Part shown: piece after piece, positions 8,417 to 17,301 of the stretch
How the letters are laid out: each line of letters starts with the position of its first letter
How positions within the stretch are numbered: the stretch's first letter is position 1
Source of the DNA: Methanobacteriota archaeon
Lineage (GTDB): Archaea; Thermoplasmatota; Thermoplasmata; Methanomassiliicoccales; UBA472
Length of the DNA: 42,643 nucleotides
Direction: 5' to 3'
Assembly (NCBI GenBank): GCA_012729095.1
Contig: JAAYDU010000039.1
Coordinates: 1 to 42,643 of the forward strand
Program-made: the position numbers and the translations under genes
Notes under the pieces: generated by a model
Told to the model about the DNA's origin: nothing
Databases searched by the model: none
The model's input: only the letters and a program-made list of their open reading frames with translations

Positions 8417-8830
8417 ATGCGCGAGGGGAAGGTCTGGTACACGCCGCAACAGAGGGAGGCCGACCTGGTCGGGATCATGATGTGGGTGGCCTGGTTCGTG
8501 ATATTGAACGGCGCGTCCTTGTTCATGTTCAACGACAAATGGACCAACCTCCTGGTGCTGTCCCCACTGTTCTACTGGGTGACCACAGGTCCCATGCTCG
8601 CCTTCGTGTTCCTAGGCAGGCGCGTCATGAAAAGCGACACGAGCGCGCGCCCCGGGTCCCCGAGCGACATGAGCAACTTCGCGACCTCCGTCATCTCGGT
8701 GTTGATATGGGGGTCGGTGCTGATCGCGTGGGACATATTCTTCGGGGTGGACCGGACCATCGGCGTGTGTCTCGGCTTGGCGTTCATCACGTTGCTGCTG
8801 ATGGCGACCAACCGCCGCTGGAACTTCTGA
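8417..8830 (+). CDS. Four-helix membrane protein of unknown function
   Basis: A 137-residue protein with a short charged N-terminus and about four transmembrane segments in two pairs (about residues 20-37, 46-66, 92-110 and 114-131). The link between pairs is polar (KSDTSARPGSPSDMSN). A good Shine-Dalgarno (GGGGAGG) precedes the ATG, and a TATA-like AATAAATA lies near 8335-8342. The stop lies one base from that of the convergent trm1 gene. No family recognised. Confidence 0.7.
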   Translation: MREGKVWYTPQQREADLVGIMMWVAWFVILNGASLFMFNDKWTNLLVLSPLFYWVTTGPMLAFVFLGRRVMKSDTSARPGSPSDMSNFATSVISVLIWGSVLIAWDIFFGVDRTIGVCLGLAFITLLLMATNRRWNF

Positions 8831-8831
8831 A

Positions 8832-9914
8832 TCAGCAAATGGACCGGAACGTTTCCAGCACTTCCTTCAGCGGCCGGTCCGTCCGGAAGCCAGTGGGCGA
8901 GAAGTTGGTGCGGGAGACCTTTCCGATGGAACCCATGGCCTCCAGCAGCTCGTCGCGTCCGGGCGGGGAGAGCTTTAGCATGGCGGCCAGCTCGTTCGTC
9001 TCGTAATAGAACGGAACGTCCAGCTCCTCCTTCCATATCTCGAAGTGCTGCCTCGCGCGTTCCTGGCATTCCAGCCCGTTCGGGACTGCAGCCTCTGATA
9101 TCGCCTCGTGGTCCATGAGCGGCCCGAGCCACATCGGCCCCATCTTCCCCTCGCCGACCTTCCTTTCGCCGGTGGCCTTGTCGTAGGACATCATCCCCAG
9201 CTGTTCCAGGGAAGCGTCCGCCCTCCCGGCGCCGTCCTTGACGTTCAGGAAAAGGCGGAAGTAGTGATCGGCGTAGTAGCACAGCAAAGGAGTGACGCCC
9301 TTGTCCTCCTGCGCGGCCATGCGGACCATCGTGCCGATCATGATGCGCAATCCGCTCTCGTGCAGGAACGGGTTCCTCTGACTGTTGGCCATGTACCGCC
9401 TTCGACACTTCCCGGGATGCGTTCCCGAAAGGGATGCCGTGTCCGTGGCCGTAACGGCCAGGACTCCCTTCCTGGACATGCCCTGCAGCGCCGACGGTAC
9501 GAAAGGTATCGGCGTTCCGAAGGGATCGATGTCGATGTAATCGAACTTCTCCTCGGCCAACAGACAGCGCAGGTCGGCGTTGCTGACCTCCGCGTTCCCC
9601 AGGGAGCCAAGTTCCACGTTCTTCCGGGCGTACTCGCAGGCCAGGGAGTCCTTGTCGTTGATGATGAAGCGATAGTTACCCGGGGCTTCGTGGCATATGC
9701 GTGCTCCACGGGCACCGGTGGCGGCCATGGCGTCCAGGCATTTCCTCGGGCGAACGACAGAATGGAACATCGCCACGGAAACATCGCGATTGAACGCCAT
9801 CTGGCGGTTGAAGAAGACCCTTCCCTCTATCTTGCCCGGTCCCCTCTCGGATATGATGCCGGGAACGAAGAGCTGTGTGCTCCCCTCTCTGATGATATTT
9901 CCGTCCAAGTTCAC
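8832..9914 (-). CDS. trm1: tRNA (guanine26-N2)-dimethyltransferase
   Basis: The 360-residue SAM-dependent enzyme dimethylates G26 of tRNA. Visible family features: an N-terminal EGSTQLFVP strand, a FNRQMAFNRDVS segment, the SAM-binding loop AATGARGARI, the acidic IDIDPFGTPIPF motif (catalytic D-P-F-G), and the ALTAT-type strand VTATDTASLSGTHP. The C-terminal domain is present. Its start overlaps the stop of the upstream THEP1-type NTPase gene by 4 bp (ATGA), implying translational coupling. Confidence 0.95.
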   Translation of the reverse strand: MNLDGNIIREGSTQLFVPGIISERGPGKIEGRVFFNRQMAFNRDVSVAMFHSVVRPRKCLDAMAATGARGARICHEAPGNYRFIINDKDSLACEYARKNVELGSLGNAEVSNADLRCLLAEEKFDYIDIDPFGTPIPFVPSALQGMSRKGVLAVTATDTASLSGTHPGKCRRRYMANSQRNPFLHESGLRIMIGTMVRMAAQEDKGVTPLLCYYADHYFRLFLNVKDGAGRADASLEQLGMMSYDKATGERKVGEGKMGPMWLGPLMDHEAISEAAVPNGLECQERARQHFEIWKEELDVPFYYETNELAAMLKLSPPGRDELLEAMGSIGKVSRTNFSPTGFRTDRPLKEVLETFRSIC

Positions 9915-10453
9915 AAAAGCTCGCCCTTCATCAGTTTCATGATCTTATAGGGCAAAAGGTTTCTGTTTATCGGCGTGACCTCCAAGATCCTGACGTCGTC
10001 GCGCCTTCTGATGTCCTGCAACAGGGGGTTGCGGGACTTCTTATGCAATGTGAGAAGCATCGGTTTTTCCGTCTTCAGGGCCTCCTTGACAGCGTCCCTG
10101 AACTTGTCGCTCTCCACCTCGATCTTGCCGACCTCGTCGATAACGATTATGTCAGCCTTCTCGCAGGCGTTAAGAAGCGCCTGGACCCCTATCGCCTGCA
10201 GTACGTCCAGGTCCACGCCCATCTTGCCCACCATGAACTTGCTGTGTATGTCGGTGGCCGCCAGCACCCCGCGTTCCTTGGTCATCCAGTCCATAACGTA
10301 CAGGCCATTGCGCTTCTTGTCGTCAAGTATCGGCTCGGTGATCATGCCACCGACGACATGTCCTTCCTCTTCGAGCATCTTGATGACGTGGATGAGCGTG
10401 TTGGTCTTGCCCGCGCTAGGAAGCCCTGTGATGCCGATCTTGATGTTGTTCAT
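9911..10453 (-). CDS. THEP1-type nucleoside-triphosphatase
   Basis: About 180 residues from the ATG at 10453, which places the beta-strand IKIGITG and Walker A GLPSAGKT directly at the N-terminus; the frame extends to 10537 but that part has no family-like sequence. Walker B is IIVIDEVGKIE, followed by a LLTLHKKSRNPLLQDI segment as in THEP1/YcaO-independent small NTPases. It hydrolyses NTPs in vitro in characterised relatives; the physiological target is unknown. Coupling to trm1 by a 4-bp overlap hints at an RNA-related role (inference). Confidence 0.85.
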   Translation of the reverse strand: MNNIKIGITGLPSAGKTNTLIHVIKMLEEEGHVVGGMITEPILDDKKRNGLYVMDWMTKERGVLAATDIHSKFMVGKMGVDLDVLQAIGVQALLNACEKADIIVIDEVGKIEVESDKFRDAVKEALKTEKPMLLTLHKKSRNPLLQDIRRRDDVRILEVTPINRNLLPYKIMKLMKGELL

Positions 10454-10595
10454 CCAATTCCCCGATGTCAGCGCATCGATTGGCCTCGATGCTTTGAAGG
10501 ACCTATATGGTAATCTAAGGTTAATATCCTTTCCCAAAGGACGTTATGCTGGGTTGCCATTGTGAACCGGATGAGAAAAATAATAATGATAGGAT

Positions 10596-10982
10596 TTATC
10601 GGCTATCTACCGACCTAACGTACATGAGGGGGTAGTGCAGGTCCTCCTTGAAATCCATGGCCGCCATCACTGTAGTTCTCCCGACCGCAATGGTAAGCTC
10701 GACATTGAGCAGATTGCCGGTCAGCGTCTGATAGTCGAACTCGTCCTTCTTCCGTCGCAACGCGTCCCTGGATATCCTGACCCTTACATCTTTGACGAAA
10801 GGCTGCACGCGGACGCCATCCTCTATGGCTTTCTCCAGGATCTCCACGTTGGCCGCGGCCACCGGTGTTCCCACGAACTGGTGGTATATCGTCCCCAGCT
10901 TGATCCCCGCCTCGAACACCGCCCTCTCCCTTTCGCTGCAGTTGAAATAATTGGCAGCGAGCTCCTCGCGCTTGCTCGTCAT
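10596..10982 (-). CDS. mptD: Dihydroneopterin aldolase, archaeal MptD family
   Basis: 128 residues, matching the archaeal MptD family in size and motifs: ERERAVFEAGIKLGTIYHQFVGTP near the N-terminus, NVEILEKAIE, and the C-terminal ELTIAVGRTTVMAAMDF. In methanogens MptD converts 7,8-dihydroneopterin to 6-hydroxymethyl-dihydropterin in the methanopterin/folate pathway. It is unrelated to bacterial FolB. The stop is TAA. No pterin neighbour lies nearby. Confidence 0.9.
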   Translation of the reverse strand: MTSKREELAANYFNCSERERAVFEAGIKLGTIYHQFVGTPVAAANVEILEKAIEDGVRVQPFVKDVRVRISRDALRRKKDEFDYQTLTGNLLNVELTIAVGRTTVMAAMDFKEDLHYPLMYVRSVDSR

Positions 10983-11101
10983 TTGATCCGTCTATGATAA
11001 GGGGCACATGATTATTTATCATGTCCTGGCCCGTGGGGCCTCAGCAGCAACTGCGAAAAGGATATAGGGCCAATGGCCGTTCGACCATCAGGGATCTGTG
11101 T

Positions 11102-11614
11102 ATGTTGGAGGGCGCAAGGGAAAGGCTGAGGATGGACAACGAGCCGAAGGAGAGCATCGATCCCCGCGCCCTCAAGGTTTGGATGATCGGAGGGGCTATC
11201 GGTTCCGCGGTGCTCCTGGGCATTGCCATCGGTCTCTACGCCTTTGTCACTGCGGTCTACGGCGCCCCGGCCTGGGTGGGGTGGGCGATCATCGCCCTCG
11301 CCCTCGCCTACGCTCCCTGGGGAATATTCCTCGGTCCCTGGCTCAGGATGCGTTTCTGGAGATACGAGGTGAGGGAGAACGAGATAGAGATACAGCACGG
11401 CATCTTCGTCATCAAGAGGCACCTGATACCCATGGTCCGCGTTCAGTACGTGGACACGGAACACGGGCCCCTGATGAGGTACTTCGGCCTTACCACGCTG
11501 TCCATATCCACGGCGGCCACCAGGTTCGCCGTTCCCGCCCTCCCGAAGCAGCGGGCCGGGGAGCTTCGCGGAGAGATCGCCACCCTGGCCCGGGTGAGTG
11601 AGGAAGATGTCTGA
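11102..11614 (+). CDS. Bacterial-PH-domain membrane protein (YdbS-like)
   Basis: About 170 residues: two transmembrane helices near residues 20-60 and a bPH2 (DUF304) domain with RYEVRENEIEIQHGIFVIKRHLIPMVRVQYVDTEHGPL. In Bacillus, YdbS and YdbT act as a pair. The start is uncertain between ATG 11102 (AGGG eight nt upstream, TATA-like box near 11060-11067) and ATG 11132; the far-upstream frame extension to 11021 looks noncoding. It overlaps the next gene by 8 bp, so the two are surely co-translated. Confidence 0.85.
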   Translation: MLEGARERLRMDNEPKESIDPRALKVWMIGGAIGSAVLLGIAIGLYAFVTAVYGAPAWVGWAIIALALAYAPWGIFLGPWLRMRFWRYEVRENEIEIQHGIFVIKRHLIPMVRVQYVDTEHGPLMRYFGLTTLSISTAATRFAVPALPKQRAGELRGEIATLARVSEEDV

Positions 11615-13034
11615 TTACCGGCGCCAGCATCCCCTGCTCATACTGCTGGACATCGGCCGGGGGCTCATATCCAATGTCAGCTTCGCTCTTATAATCGCCA
11701 TCTCCCTGCCCGATGACATCTTCGGCGGTTTCGTCGGAAATATGATCGTGGGCTTGCTGGCCATCTTCGGCCTCTCCGCTCTATACAATGTCTTCCGCTG
11801 GTACTTCTTCCTCTACCGGTACGAGGAGGGACTGGTCCACATACGCCAGGGCGTGCTGTACAAGAAGGAGCGGACCATAAAAAGGGAACGCGTCCAGTCG
11901 ATGAACACCAATGCTAACGTGATGCAGCAAGCGTTCGGATTGGTCACCCTGCAGATCAAGACCGCCGGCGTCAGTGTGGACGCCGAGGTGAACCTGCGCG
12001 CGGTCTCGAAGGGCGAAGCGGAGAGCATCAAGGAGCATCTCTACGCCAAGGGCGCCCGTTCAGCGACGGAGCCGGTGGAGGTCCCCAAATCCTCCCGCTT
12101 CCTGCAAGGTCAAGATGTCTGGTTGGCCGCGCTCACATCGGGAAGGTTCATGGTGCTGTTCTCCATCGTCGCGGTGATCTATTTCCAGGTGTTCGAGTAC
12201 ATCCCGCAGAGCTACCTGGACCAGGCGGTGGAGAGCCTTTCCACGATACCTCTTGTGGTCGGCATAGGCATGGCCGTGGGATTGTTCCTTGGCACCTGGG
12301 TGCTCTCCGCCATCGTCTTCGTCATCCAGTTCGCCAACTTTTCCCTGCGCCGCTTCGAGGACCGCCTGGAGATCAGCTGGGGCGTGCTGAAGAAGAACCA
12401 CGTCATCGTCAAGCTGCACCGGGTCCAGGCAGTGATGGTGCAGCAAGGCCCCCTGCGGCAACCTTTCGGCCTGTGCACCATGCTCGTGGAAGTGGCCGGT
12501 GGAGGGGCCAAGGAGCAGGAGAAGGTATCCCTGCTGCACCCCCTCATCCGCAGGAAGGACGTGGATGGGTTCCTGGAGGACATCCTTCCCGAGTACCGGC
12601 TGCCATCTTCATCGATCGCCCTTCCCAAGAGAGCGCTGCGCCGCTACCTGTTCCGGTCCACCGTGCCGGTCGTCGTGCTCGCGGGGGCCGTGATCATCGC
12701 CTTCCATCTGTTGGACCTTCCCTATTCCTGGTCGTCGTTGGCGCTCATTGTCCCGGCCGTGCTGCTCGGCATGTCCCGTTACCGGAACGGTTCCCTCTCC
12801 GTGGATGGGGAGCAGCTCTCGCTGCGCTTCAGGTACGTTAGCCTCATGCAGGTCCTGATCAAGCGCTCCCACGTTCAATCGCTCACGGTTCAGGCCAACC
12901 CGTTCCAGCGCGTGGGGCGGCTGCGTACCGTCCAGGCATCCTTCCTCTCCTCCCCGGCCGGAAAGAGCCATTCCTTAAAGGACCTGGACGCGTGCGATGC
13001 CCAGGCCGTTTGGGACTGGTACTCCCGGAACTAG
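11607..13034 (+). CDS. Triple bacterial-PH-domain membrane protein (YdbT-like)
   Basis: About 475 residues with repeated units of two transmembrane helices followed by a bPH2 domain. PH-type motifs recur at RYEEGLVHIRQGVLYKKERTI (about residue 70), RFEDRLEISWGVLKKNHVIV (about 250) and VDGEQLSLRFRYVSL (about 400). The ATG at 11607 lies inside the end of the YdbS-like gene behind GTGAGTGAGG. This YdbS-YdbT-like pair is best known from Gram-positive bacteria, where it is linked to resistance to some membrane-active compounds; its archaeal function is unknown. The stop is TAG. Confidence 0.88.
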   Translation: MSDYRRQHPLLILLDIGRGLISNVSFALIIAISLPDDIFGGFVGNMIVGLLAIFGLSALYNVFRWYFFLYRYEEGLVHIRQGVLYKKERTIKRERVQSMNTNANVMQQAFGLVTLQIKTAGVSVDAEVNLRAVSKGEAESIKEHLYAKGARSATEPVEVPKSSRFLQGQDVWLAALTSGRFMVLFSIVAVIYFQVFEYIPQSYLDQAVESLSTIPLVVGIGMAVGLFLGTWVLSAIVFVIQFANFSLRRFEDRLEISWGVLKKNHVIVKLHRVQAVMVQQGPLRQPFGLCTMLVEVAGGGAKEQEKVSLLHPLIRRKDVDGFLEDILPEYRLPSSSIALPKRALRRYLFRSTVPVVVLAGAVIIAFHLLDLPYSWSSLALIVPAVLLGMSRYRNGSLSVDGEQLSLRFRYVSLMQVLIKRSHVQSLTVQANPFQRVGRLRTVQASFLSSPAGKSHSLKDLDACDAQAVWDWYSRN

Positions 13035-13115
13035 CGCCGTTCCTAACCGCTCCTTCGCCAACGCACCAAAACCATTATCCGCTATGAGCTGCGAGGGATG
13101 CATCAGGTGATTATC

Positions 13116-13727
13116 ATGGAACAGACCAAGAGATACGAGCTGCCAAAGCTCGCCTACGGATACAAGGACCTTGCCCCCTTCCTCAGCGAGGAGCAGCTGA
13201 CCGTCCACCATACCAAGCACCACGCCGCCTACGTGAACGCGGCCAACGCCATACTGGACAGGATGGCCAGGGCCAGGGCGGAAAATGCGGACATCGATGC
13301 CAAGGGAACGCTGAAGGACCTGTCCTTCCAGATCGGGGGGCACTACCTGCACTCTGTGTACTGGGAGACCCTGTGCCCCGCGGGAAAGGGCGGAGAGCCT
13401 CAGGGAAAGCTGAAGGTCGAGCTTGAAAAGGAGTTCGGCTCGATCGAGCGCTTCAAGAGGGAGTTCAGCGCCGCCGCTGGCAGCGCCGAGGGTTCCGGAT
13501 GGGCCGTGCTCGTTTACTGCATGGCCTTGAAGAAGCCCATCATCATGCAGGTGGAGAAGCACAACGTGAACGTCATACCCGGCTTCCGTGTGCTCATGTC
13601 CCTGGACGTCTGGGAGCACGCGTATTACATCGACTACAAGAACCTGCGGCCGAAGTATATCGAGGCCTTCTGGAACCAGGTCGACTGGGCCGAGGTCGGG
13701 AAAAAGCTGGATGCCATGCTGAGGTGA
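13116..13727 (+). CDS. sod: Superoxide dismutase, Fe/Mn type
   Basis: About 203 residues. Metal-ligand regions are visible: HHTKHHAAYV near residue 31, GGHYLHSVYW near 80, and DVWEHAYYIDY near 170 (Asp and His ligands). The second-sphere position reads MQVEKHNVN, with His as in archaeal enzymes, so metal choice cannot be called from sequence. I chose the ATG at 13116 because GGTGAT (13107-13112) precedes it; an in-frame ATG at 13098 is upstream of that site. It stands alone and indicates at least transient oxygen exposure. Confidence 0.97.
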   Translation: MEQTKRYELPKLAYGYKDLAPFLSEEQLTVHHTKHHAAYVNAANAILDRMARARAENADIDAKGTLKDLSFQIGGHYLHSVYWETLCPAGKGGEPQGKLKVELEKEFGSIERFKREFSAAAGSAEGSGWAVLVYCMALKKPIIMQVEKHNVNVIPGFRVLMSLDVWEHAYYIDYKNLRPKYIEAFWNQVDWAEVGKKLDAMLR

Positions 13728-13822
13728 AACGCCAAAGGGCTGGGGACCCGGCCCGCCGCTTCTATCCATCTTTCCAGCTGGTCAAGTAAATATTTATACG
13801 GATTTCCTCATGGGTTGCCAAA

Positions 13823-14731
13823 ATGAACGCCGTGGAGCGTATCCAGGAGCTCAAGGCGAAGCGCAAGGCCATCATCCTGGCCCATAACTATCAGCCCCCT
13901 GAGGTGCAGGACATTGCCGACTATGTCGGAGACTCCCTGGGCCTTTCCCAGACCGCGGCCAGCACCGACGCCGAGGTCATCGTGTTCTGCGGTGTCGATT
14001 TCATGGCCGAGAGCGCCAAGATACTCTCCCCGGAAAAGAAGGTCATTCTCCCGGATTCGGATGCCATGTGTCCCATGTCGGCCATGTGCACCGACCTGGA
14101 GCTCGCTCCAGTGAAGGAGAGGTATCCCGAGGCGGCCATTGTCGCCTACGTCAACACATCCGCTGCCGTGAAAGCGCTAGCGGACGTGTGCTGCACCTCC
14201 GCAAACGCGGTGAGGGTGGTGGGAAAAGTATCCCAGGAACGCATAATATTCGTTCCCGACAAGAACCTGGGCGCCTACGTCCAGAGGTTCCACCCGGAAA
14301 AGGACATAATGCTATGGCCAGGGCACTGTCCCACCCATCACGACATATCCGTCCAAAACATAATGGACCTCAAGCGCCAGCATCCCCGGGCCAAGCTGAT
14401 GGTGCACCCGGAGTGCACACCTGAGGTCATCGACCTGGCCGACAACGTCTCCTCCACGGAGGGCATGATAGGGTATGCCAAGGCCAGCGAGGCCGAGGAG
14501 CTAATAGTGGGCACGGAGGTCGACATGACCCACCGACTGAGGAAGGAGGTCCCCGGCAAGACCTTCATACCGGTGCCCGGGGCCATATGCCCGAACATGA
14601 AGCGCACCACCCTGTCATCGCTGATCAAGGCACTGGAGGACCTTTCCCCCGAGATTCTGTTGCCTCCGGAGACCATAGAGGCGGCCCGGAAACCGCTGCA
14701 GAGAATGATGGAGATAGGCCGCGGGGACTGA
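13823..14731 (+). CDS. nadA: Quinolinate synthase
   Basis: The 302-residue [4Fe-4S] enzyme condenses iminoaspartate with dihydroxyacetone phosphate to quinolinate for NAD synthesis. The three conserved cluster cysteines are in DAMCPMSAMC (about residue 84-91), MVHPECTPE (about 195) and GAICPNMKRTT (about 255). The typical LAHNYQPPEVQDIADYVGDS opening is present. A TATA-like ATATTTATA precedes the gene near 13788-13797. nadB and nadC are not in the window. Confidence 0.97.
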   Translation: MNAVERIQELKAKRKAIILAHNYQPPEVQDIADYVGDSLGLSQTAASTDAEVIVFCGVDFMAESAKILSPEKKVILPDSDAMCPMSAMCTDLELAPVKERYPEAAIVAYVNTSAAVKALADVCCTSANAVRVVGKVSQERIIFVPDKNLGAYVQRFHPEKDIMLWPGHCPTHHDISVQNIMDLKRQHPRAKLMVHPECTPEVIDLADNVSSTEGMIGYAKASEAEELIVGTEVDMTHRLRKEVPGKTFIPVPGAICPNMKRTTLSSLIKALEDLSPEILLPPETIEAARKPLQRMMEIGRGD

Positions 14732-14764
14732 GGTTTTTTATTCCCTCAAACCCCTATCGATGCC

Positions 14765-15271
14765 ATGGCCGTGTCTCTCGTCCTGATGAGGGAGGACCAC
14801 CGCTCACGCCTGGTGCCCATGGTGACCGAGTTCTACAACATTCACCGCAGGATCACCGATTCCGAGAGGTACGTTCAGACGGATGAGATGTCCAGCAAGT
14901 GCCTGGACGATTGGCTGGCCGGGTCTAGGGAGATACACTGCATTTGCTGCGACGGGCACCTGGCCGGGTTCCTGGTCCTGCGCTACGGGGAGCAGAGGGT
15001 GGCCTGGCTGGAGGAGATGTACGTCGCCCCGGAGTTCCGGGGGCGGTCCACTGGGCGCAGCGCCCTGGAACTGGTAGACCGGATGATGGAGGGGAAGGGC
15101 ATACTGTCCATGTACGTCGACGTGATACCGCGGAACGATGGGGCCATTCGCCTGTACGTTTCGTCAGGGTTCGACCACCTGAACATGATACAGCTCAGGA
15201 AGAACTACGACCGCTCCCTGGACAAGGAAGAGGGGATAGAGGTGCTCGGCCACAGGCTGAAGAAGTTCTGA
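14765..15271 (+). CDS. GNAT-family N-acetyltransferase
   Basis: 168 residues. The acetyl-CoA loop region is WLEEMYVAPEFRGRSTGRSALELVDRM, with the second-half strand LSMYVDVIPRNDGAIRLYVSSGF. The substrate is not predictable. It sits 33 bp after nadA on the same strand and its stop is 6 bp from that of the convergent LysE-type gene. Confidence 0.88.
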   Translation: MAVSLVLMREDHRSRLVPMVTEFYNIHRRITDSERYVQTDEMSSKCLDDWLAGSREIHCICCDGHLAGFLVLRYGEQRVAWLEEMYVAPEFRGRSTGRSALELVDRMMEGKGILSMYVDVIPRNDGAIRLYVSSGFDHLNMIQLRKNYDRSLDKEEGIEVLGHRLKKF

Positions 15272-15277
15272 GGGCGA

Positions 15278-15898
15278 TCACAGCAGTGAACCCAGCCCGT
15301 CGTAGATGAAGAGGACGGCGAACACTATCATCAGCGCCCCGGAGCCGGCTATCACCCGCTGGTGCCAGGTGGTGCTCCACTTCCCCTTCGTACCGAATAT
15401 GGTCATGCCCACGAAGCCCTCCCACAGGAAGTCGCAGGTTATGTGCACCGCTACGAAGAAGGGCAGCATCCACCATCCGAACGTCACGGCCGTGGCGGTC
15501 AGCGCCGCTCCCACCGTGGCCCACCACAGAAGCCAGGCGGGATTGGCGGCGGTGGTCATCACGCCCGCCCAGAAAGGGTCCTTGTACTTGGTGGAACAGC
15601 TGGTCAGCACCTCCTTGCGGGTGCGGACGACGTCGTACCCCATGAACAGCAGTATGGCCCCTCCCAGAAGCCCTATGGCCCCCAGCACCATGTCGTTCTT
15701 CAGGAACACGCTGAGCCCCAGGAATATGGCGGCTATGGTGGGCACCTCCACCACGGCGTGCCCCAGCGCTATCTTCCAGCCCGACCAGCGGTCCTGGAAG
15801 CCGCAGGCTATGGTCACCACGAACACCGGGCCCGGCATGAGCACGCCGGAGAGGGAGATGACGGCCACGGAGCCTAGGAACAGCAGGGCGGAGTCCAA
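15278..15898 (-). CDS. LysE/RhtB-type amino-acid exporter
   Basis: 206 residues, six predicted transmembrane helices. The N-terminal SLSGVLMPGPVFVVTIACG segment is the LysE-superfamily signature, and a GxxxLxxMGYDVVRT region follows the third helix. The family exports amino acids or small amines by proton antiport; specificity is not predictable. The next minus-strand gene upstream ends 9 bp before its start, so the two form a likely operon. Confidence 0.87.
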   Translation of the reverse strand: MDSALLFLGSVAVISLSGVLMPGPVFVVTIACGFQDRWSGWKIALGHAVVEVPTIAAIFLGLSVFLKNDMVLGAIGLLGGAILLFMGYDVVRTRKEVLTSCSTKYKDPFWAGVMTTAANPAWLLWWATVGAALTATAVTFGWWMLPFFVAVHITCDFLWEGFVGMTIFGTKGKWSTTWHQRVIAGSGALMIVFAVLFIYDGLGSLL

Positions 15899-15907
15899 GC
15901 TATCGCC

Positions 15908-16543
15908 TCACTTGTACCAGGCGGTACTGATCGCGATGTAGTCATCAGGGGCCATGTCCCTCAGGGTGCCGCTCTCCACGTCTATGACGGAGACGCTGTG
16001 GATGCGGGAGTTCATTATCTCGTCCATGCTCACCGGGGGGCTCTTGTAGTACAGGTCGCAGTAGTGCTTCACCAACCAGGCCTCCTTGTCGTCCCTGTCC
16101 CGCGGGGGGCGGGTGAAGAAGGGCATCACCGGCATCACGTAGTGCGGCGGCGCGGCCAGGGAGAACTTGTGGCAGTGATTGCTGTACCTGGCGATCTTCG
16201 ACGCTATCCTGGCGCGTATGTAGTCCATGGGGTCCAGGGCGTGCGCCGGCGGCACATAGCCGGTCTCCACCTCCACGATCATTACCCCGTCCCCTTTCGT
16301 GGCGTACACGTCGCAGCTAAGCCCGGCGTCTATCATGTGCTCCAGGTTCACCTCGTATCCGTCCCGGACCAGGTACTTGGCGACTATCATCTCCAGCACG
16401 GAGTGGTTGATCTTAAGCAGGTTCTTCTCCTTCAGATCTAGCAATCGCTGTTCCAGCTTGCGCATCGATGCCTCGCAAGGAGGATCGCAGCCGGCGACCA
16501 GCTTGGCCATCAGCGATTCCAGGTCCTGGGAGAACTTGTCCAA
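15908..16543 (-). CDS. Conserved protein with PD-(D/E)xK-nuclease-like motif
   Basis: 211 residues. The centre has a D (SCDVYATKGDG) followed by IVEVETGYVPP, resembling the D...ExK/ExE core of restriction-endonuclease-like folds. An N-terminal helical region (KLEQRLLDLKEKNLLKINHSVLEMIVAKYL) precedes it. The C-terminus ends in DDYIAISTAWYK. I recognise no named family. A nuclease fold is inference from motif spacing only. It lies in line with the exporter downstream. Confidence 0.6.
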   Translation of the reverse strand: MDKFSQDLESLMAKLVAGCDPPCEASMRKLEQRLLDLKEKNLLKINHSVLEMIVAKYLVRDGYEVNLEHMIDAGLSCDVYATKGDGVMIVEVETGYVPPAHALDPMDYIRARIASKIARYSNHCHKFSLAAPPHYVMPVMPFFTRPPRDRDDKEAWLVKHYCDLYYKSPPVSMDEIMNSRIHSVSVIDVESGTLRDMAPDDYIAISTAWYK

Positions 16544-16579
16544 AAGGATGCCTCTGCTCCGTAAGAAACGACCTAATGT

Positions 16580-16819
16580 TTACTTTTTATGCTCCTTGCA
16601 CACCACCAGGGTCAGGGTGGAGCGAACGCCCTCGAGGTCCCGCATGGCGCATATGGCATCGCTCATCTCCATCTCGGACGGCGCCTGCACCTTGACAAGA
16701 ACGTCGTACACCCCGTACACCATGTAGCATTCCTTGACGGATGGCATCTGGCACAAGGTGTCCATCACCCTGCCCTCGGCCCCGATGTCTATGGTTATGG
16801 CCACGATGGCGCTGTTCAT
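16580..16819 (-). CDS. Stand-alone Lrp/AsnC ligand-binding (RAM) domain protein
   Basis: 79 residues forming a ferredoxin-like RAM domain without a helix-turn-helix: AIVAITIDIG, the VKECYMVYGVYDVLVKVQA core and the RSTLTLVVCKEHKK end. Stand-alone RAM proteins bind amino acids or partner Lrp-type regulators. The length and start are standard; the stop is TAA. Confidence 0.88.
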   Translation of the reverse strand: MNSAIVAITIDIGAEGRVMDTLCQMPSVKECYMVYGVYDVLVKVQAPSEMEMSDAICAMRDLEGVRSTLTLVVCKEHKK

Positions 16820-16895
16820 GATGATGCTATGGAACTAACAGAAAATGAAGGTTACCGCCGTCTTCCCAGGAACGCGCACGGCAGGTACATCGCGC

Positions 16896-17054
16896 TCACT
16901 CCTCCGCGGATGGAGAGAACACGTCGACGACGGTCCCGCTCTCGCAGGACACGCAGAAGCCGTATCCCTCGGAGGTTATCTCATGCGCCACGCGCAGGGA
17001 GTAAGGAACTCCCACATAGCTGTTCTTCGCCTCTTCCAAGGCCATTTGCTCCAT
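16896..17054 (-). CDS. Small 52-residue protein with C-x2-C pair
   Basis: A short ORF with a good Shine-Dalgarno (GGAGG at 17060-17064, 5 nt upstream of the ATG). It begins MEQMALEEAKNSYVGVPYSL, followed by a GFCVSC pair and a VVDVFSPSAEE end. The frame is full of codons typical of neighbouring genes. C-x2-C suggests metal or thiol chemistry, but only two cysteines are present, so any site would need a dimer or a partner. No family recognised. Confidence 0.6.
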   Translation of the reverse strand: MEQMALEEAKNSYVGVPYSLRVAHEITSEGYGFCVSCESGTVVDVFSPSAEE

Positions 17055-17301
17055 GTCATTCCTCCTTTTGGGGAATTATGATTATCACCGAACAGCTCAT
17101 AACCGTGTTGTTCAGGAATCTGCATGGTCCAAGGCCCCTTGTCCGATCCTAGACATATCACCGGAAGGCAAACGTTTAATTCATGTCAGAATGTAACCGC
17201 GAACGTCATTGGACCATTTACCGGATCGATGAAGAGAAGAGGGTCAGCTGATCTTCGCGGAGATGATGAACCCTATGAGTGCAGAGATCCCGGTCCAGGA
17301 C
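17055..17301. other. Intergenic region between the small Cys protein and the resolvase
   Basis: I see no convincing gene. A TATA-like stretch for the 52-residue gene is not clear. A short frame ending in FIISAKIS near 17249-17275 (minus strand) lacks any start codon. Confidence 0.35.
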
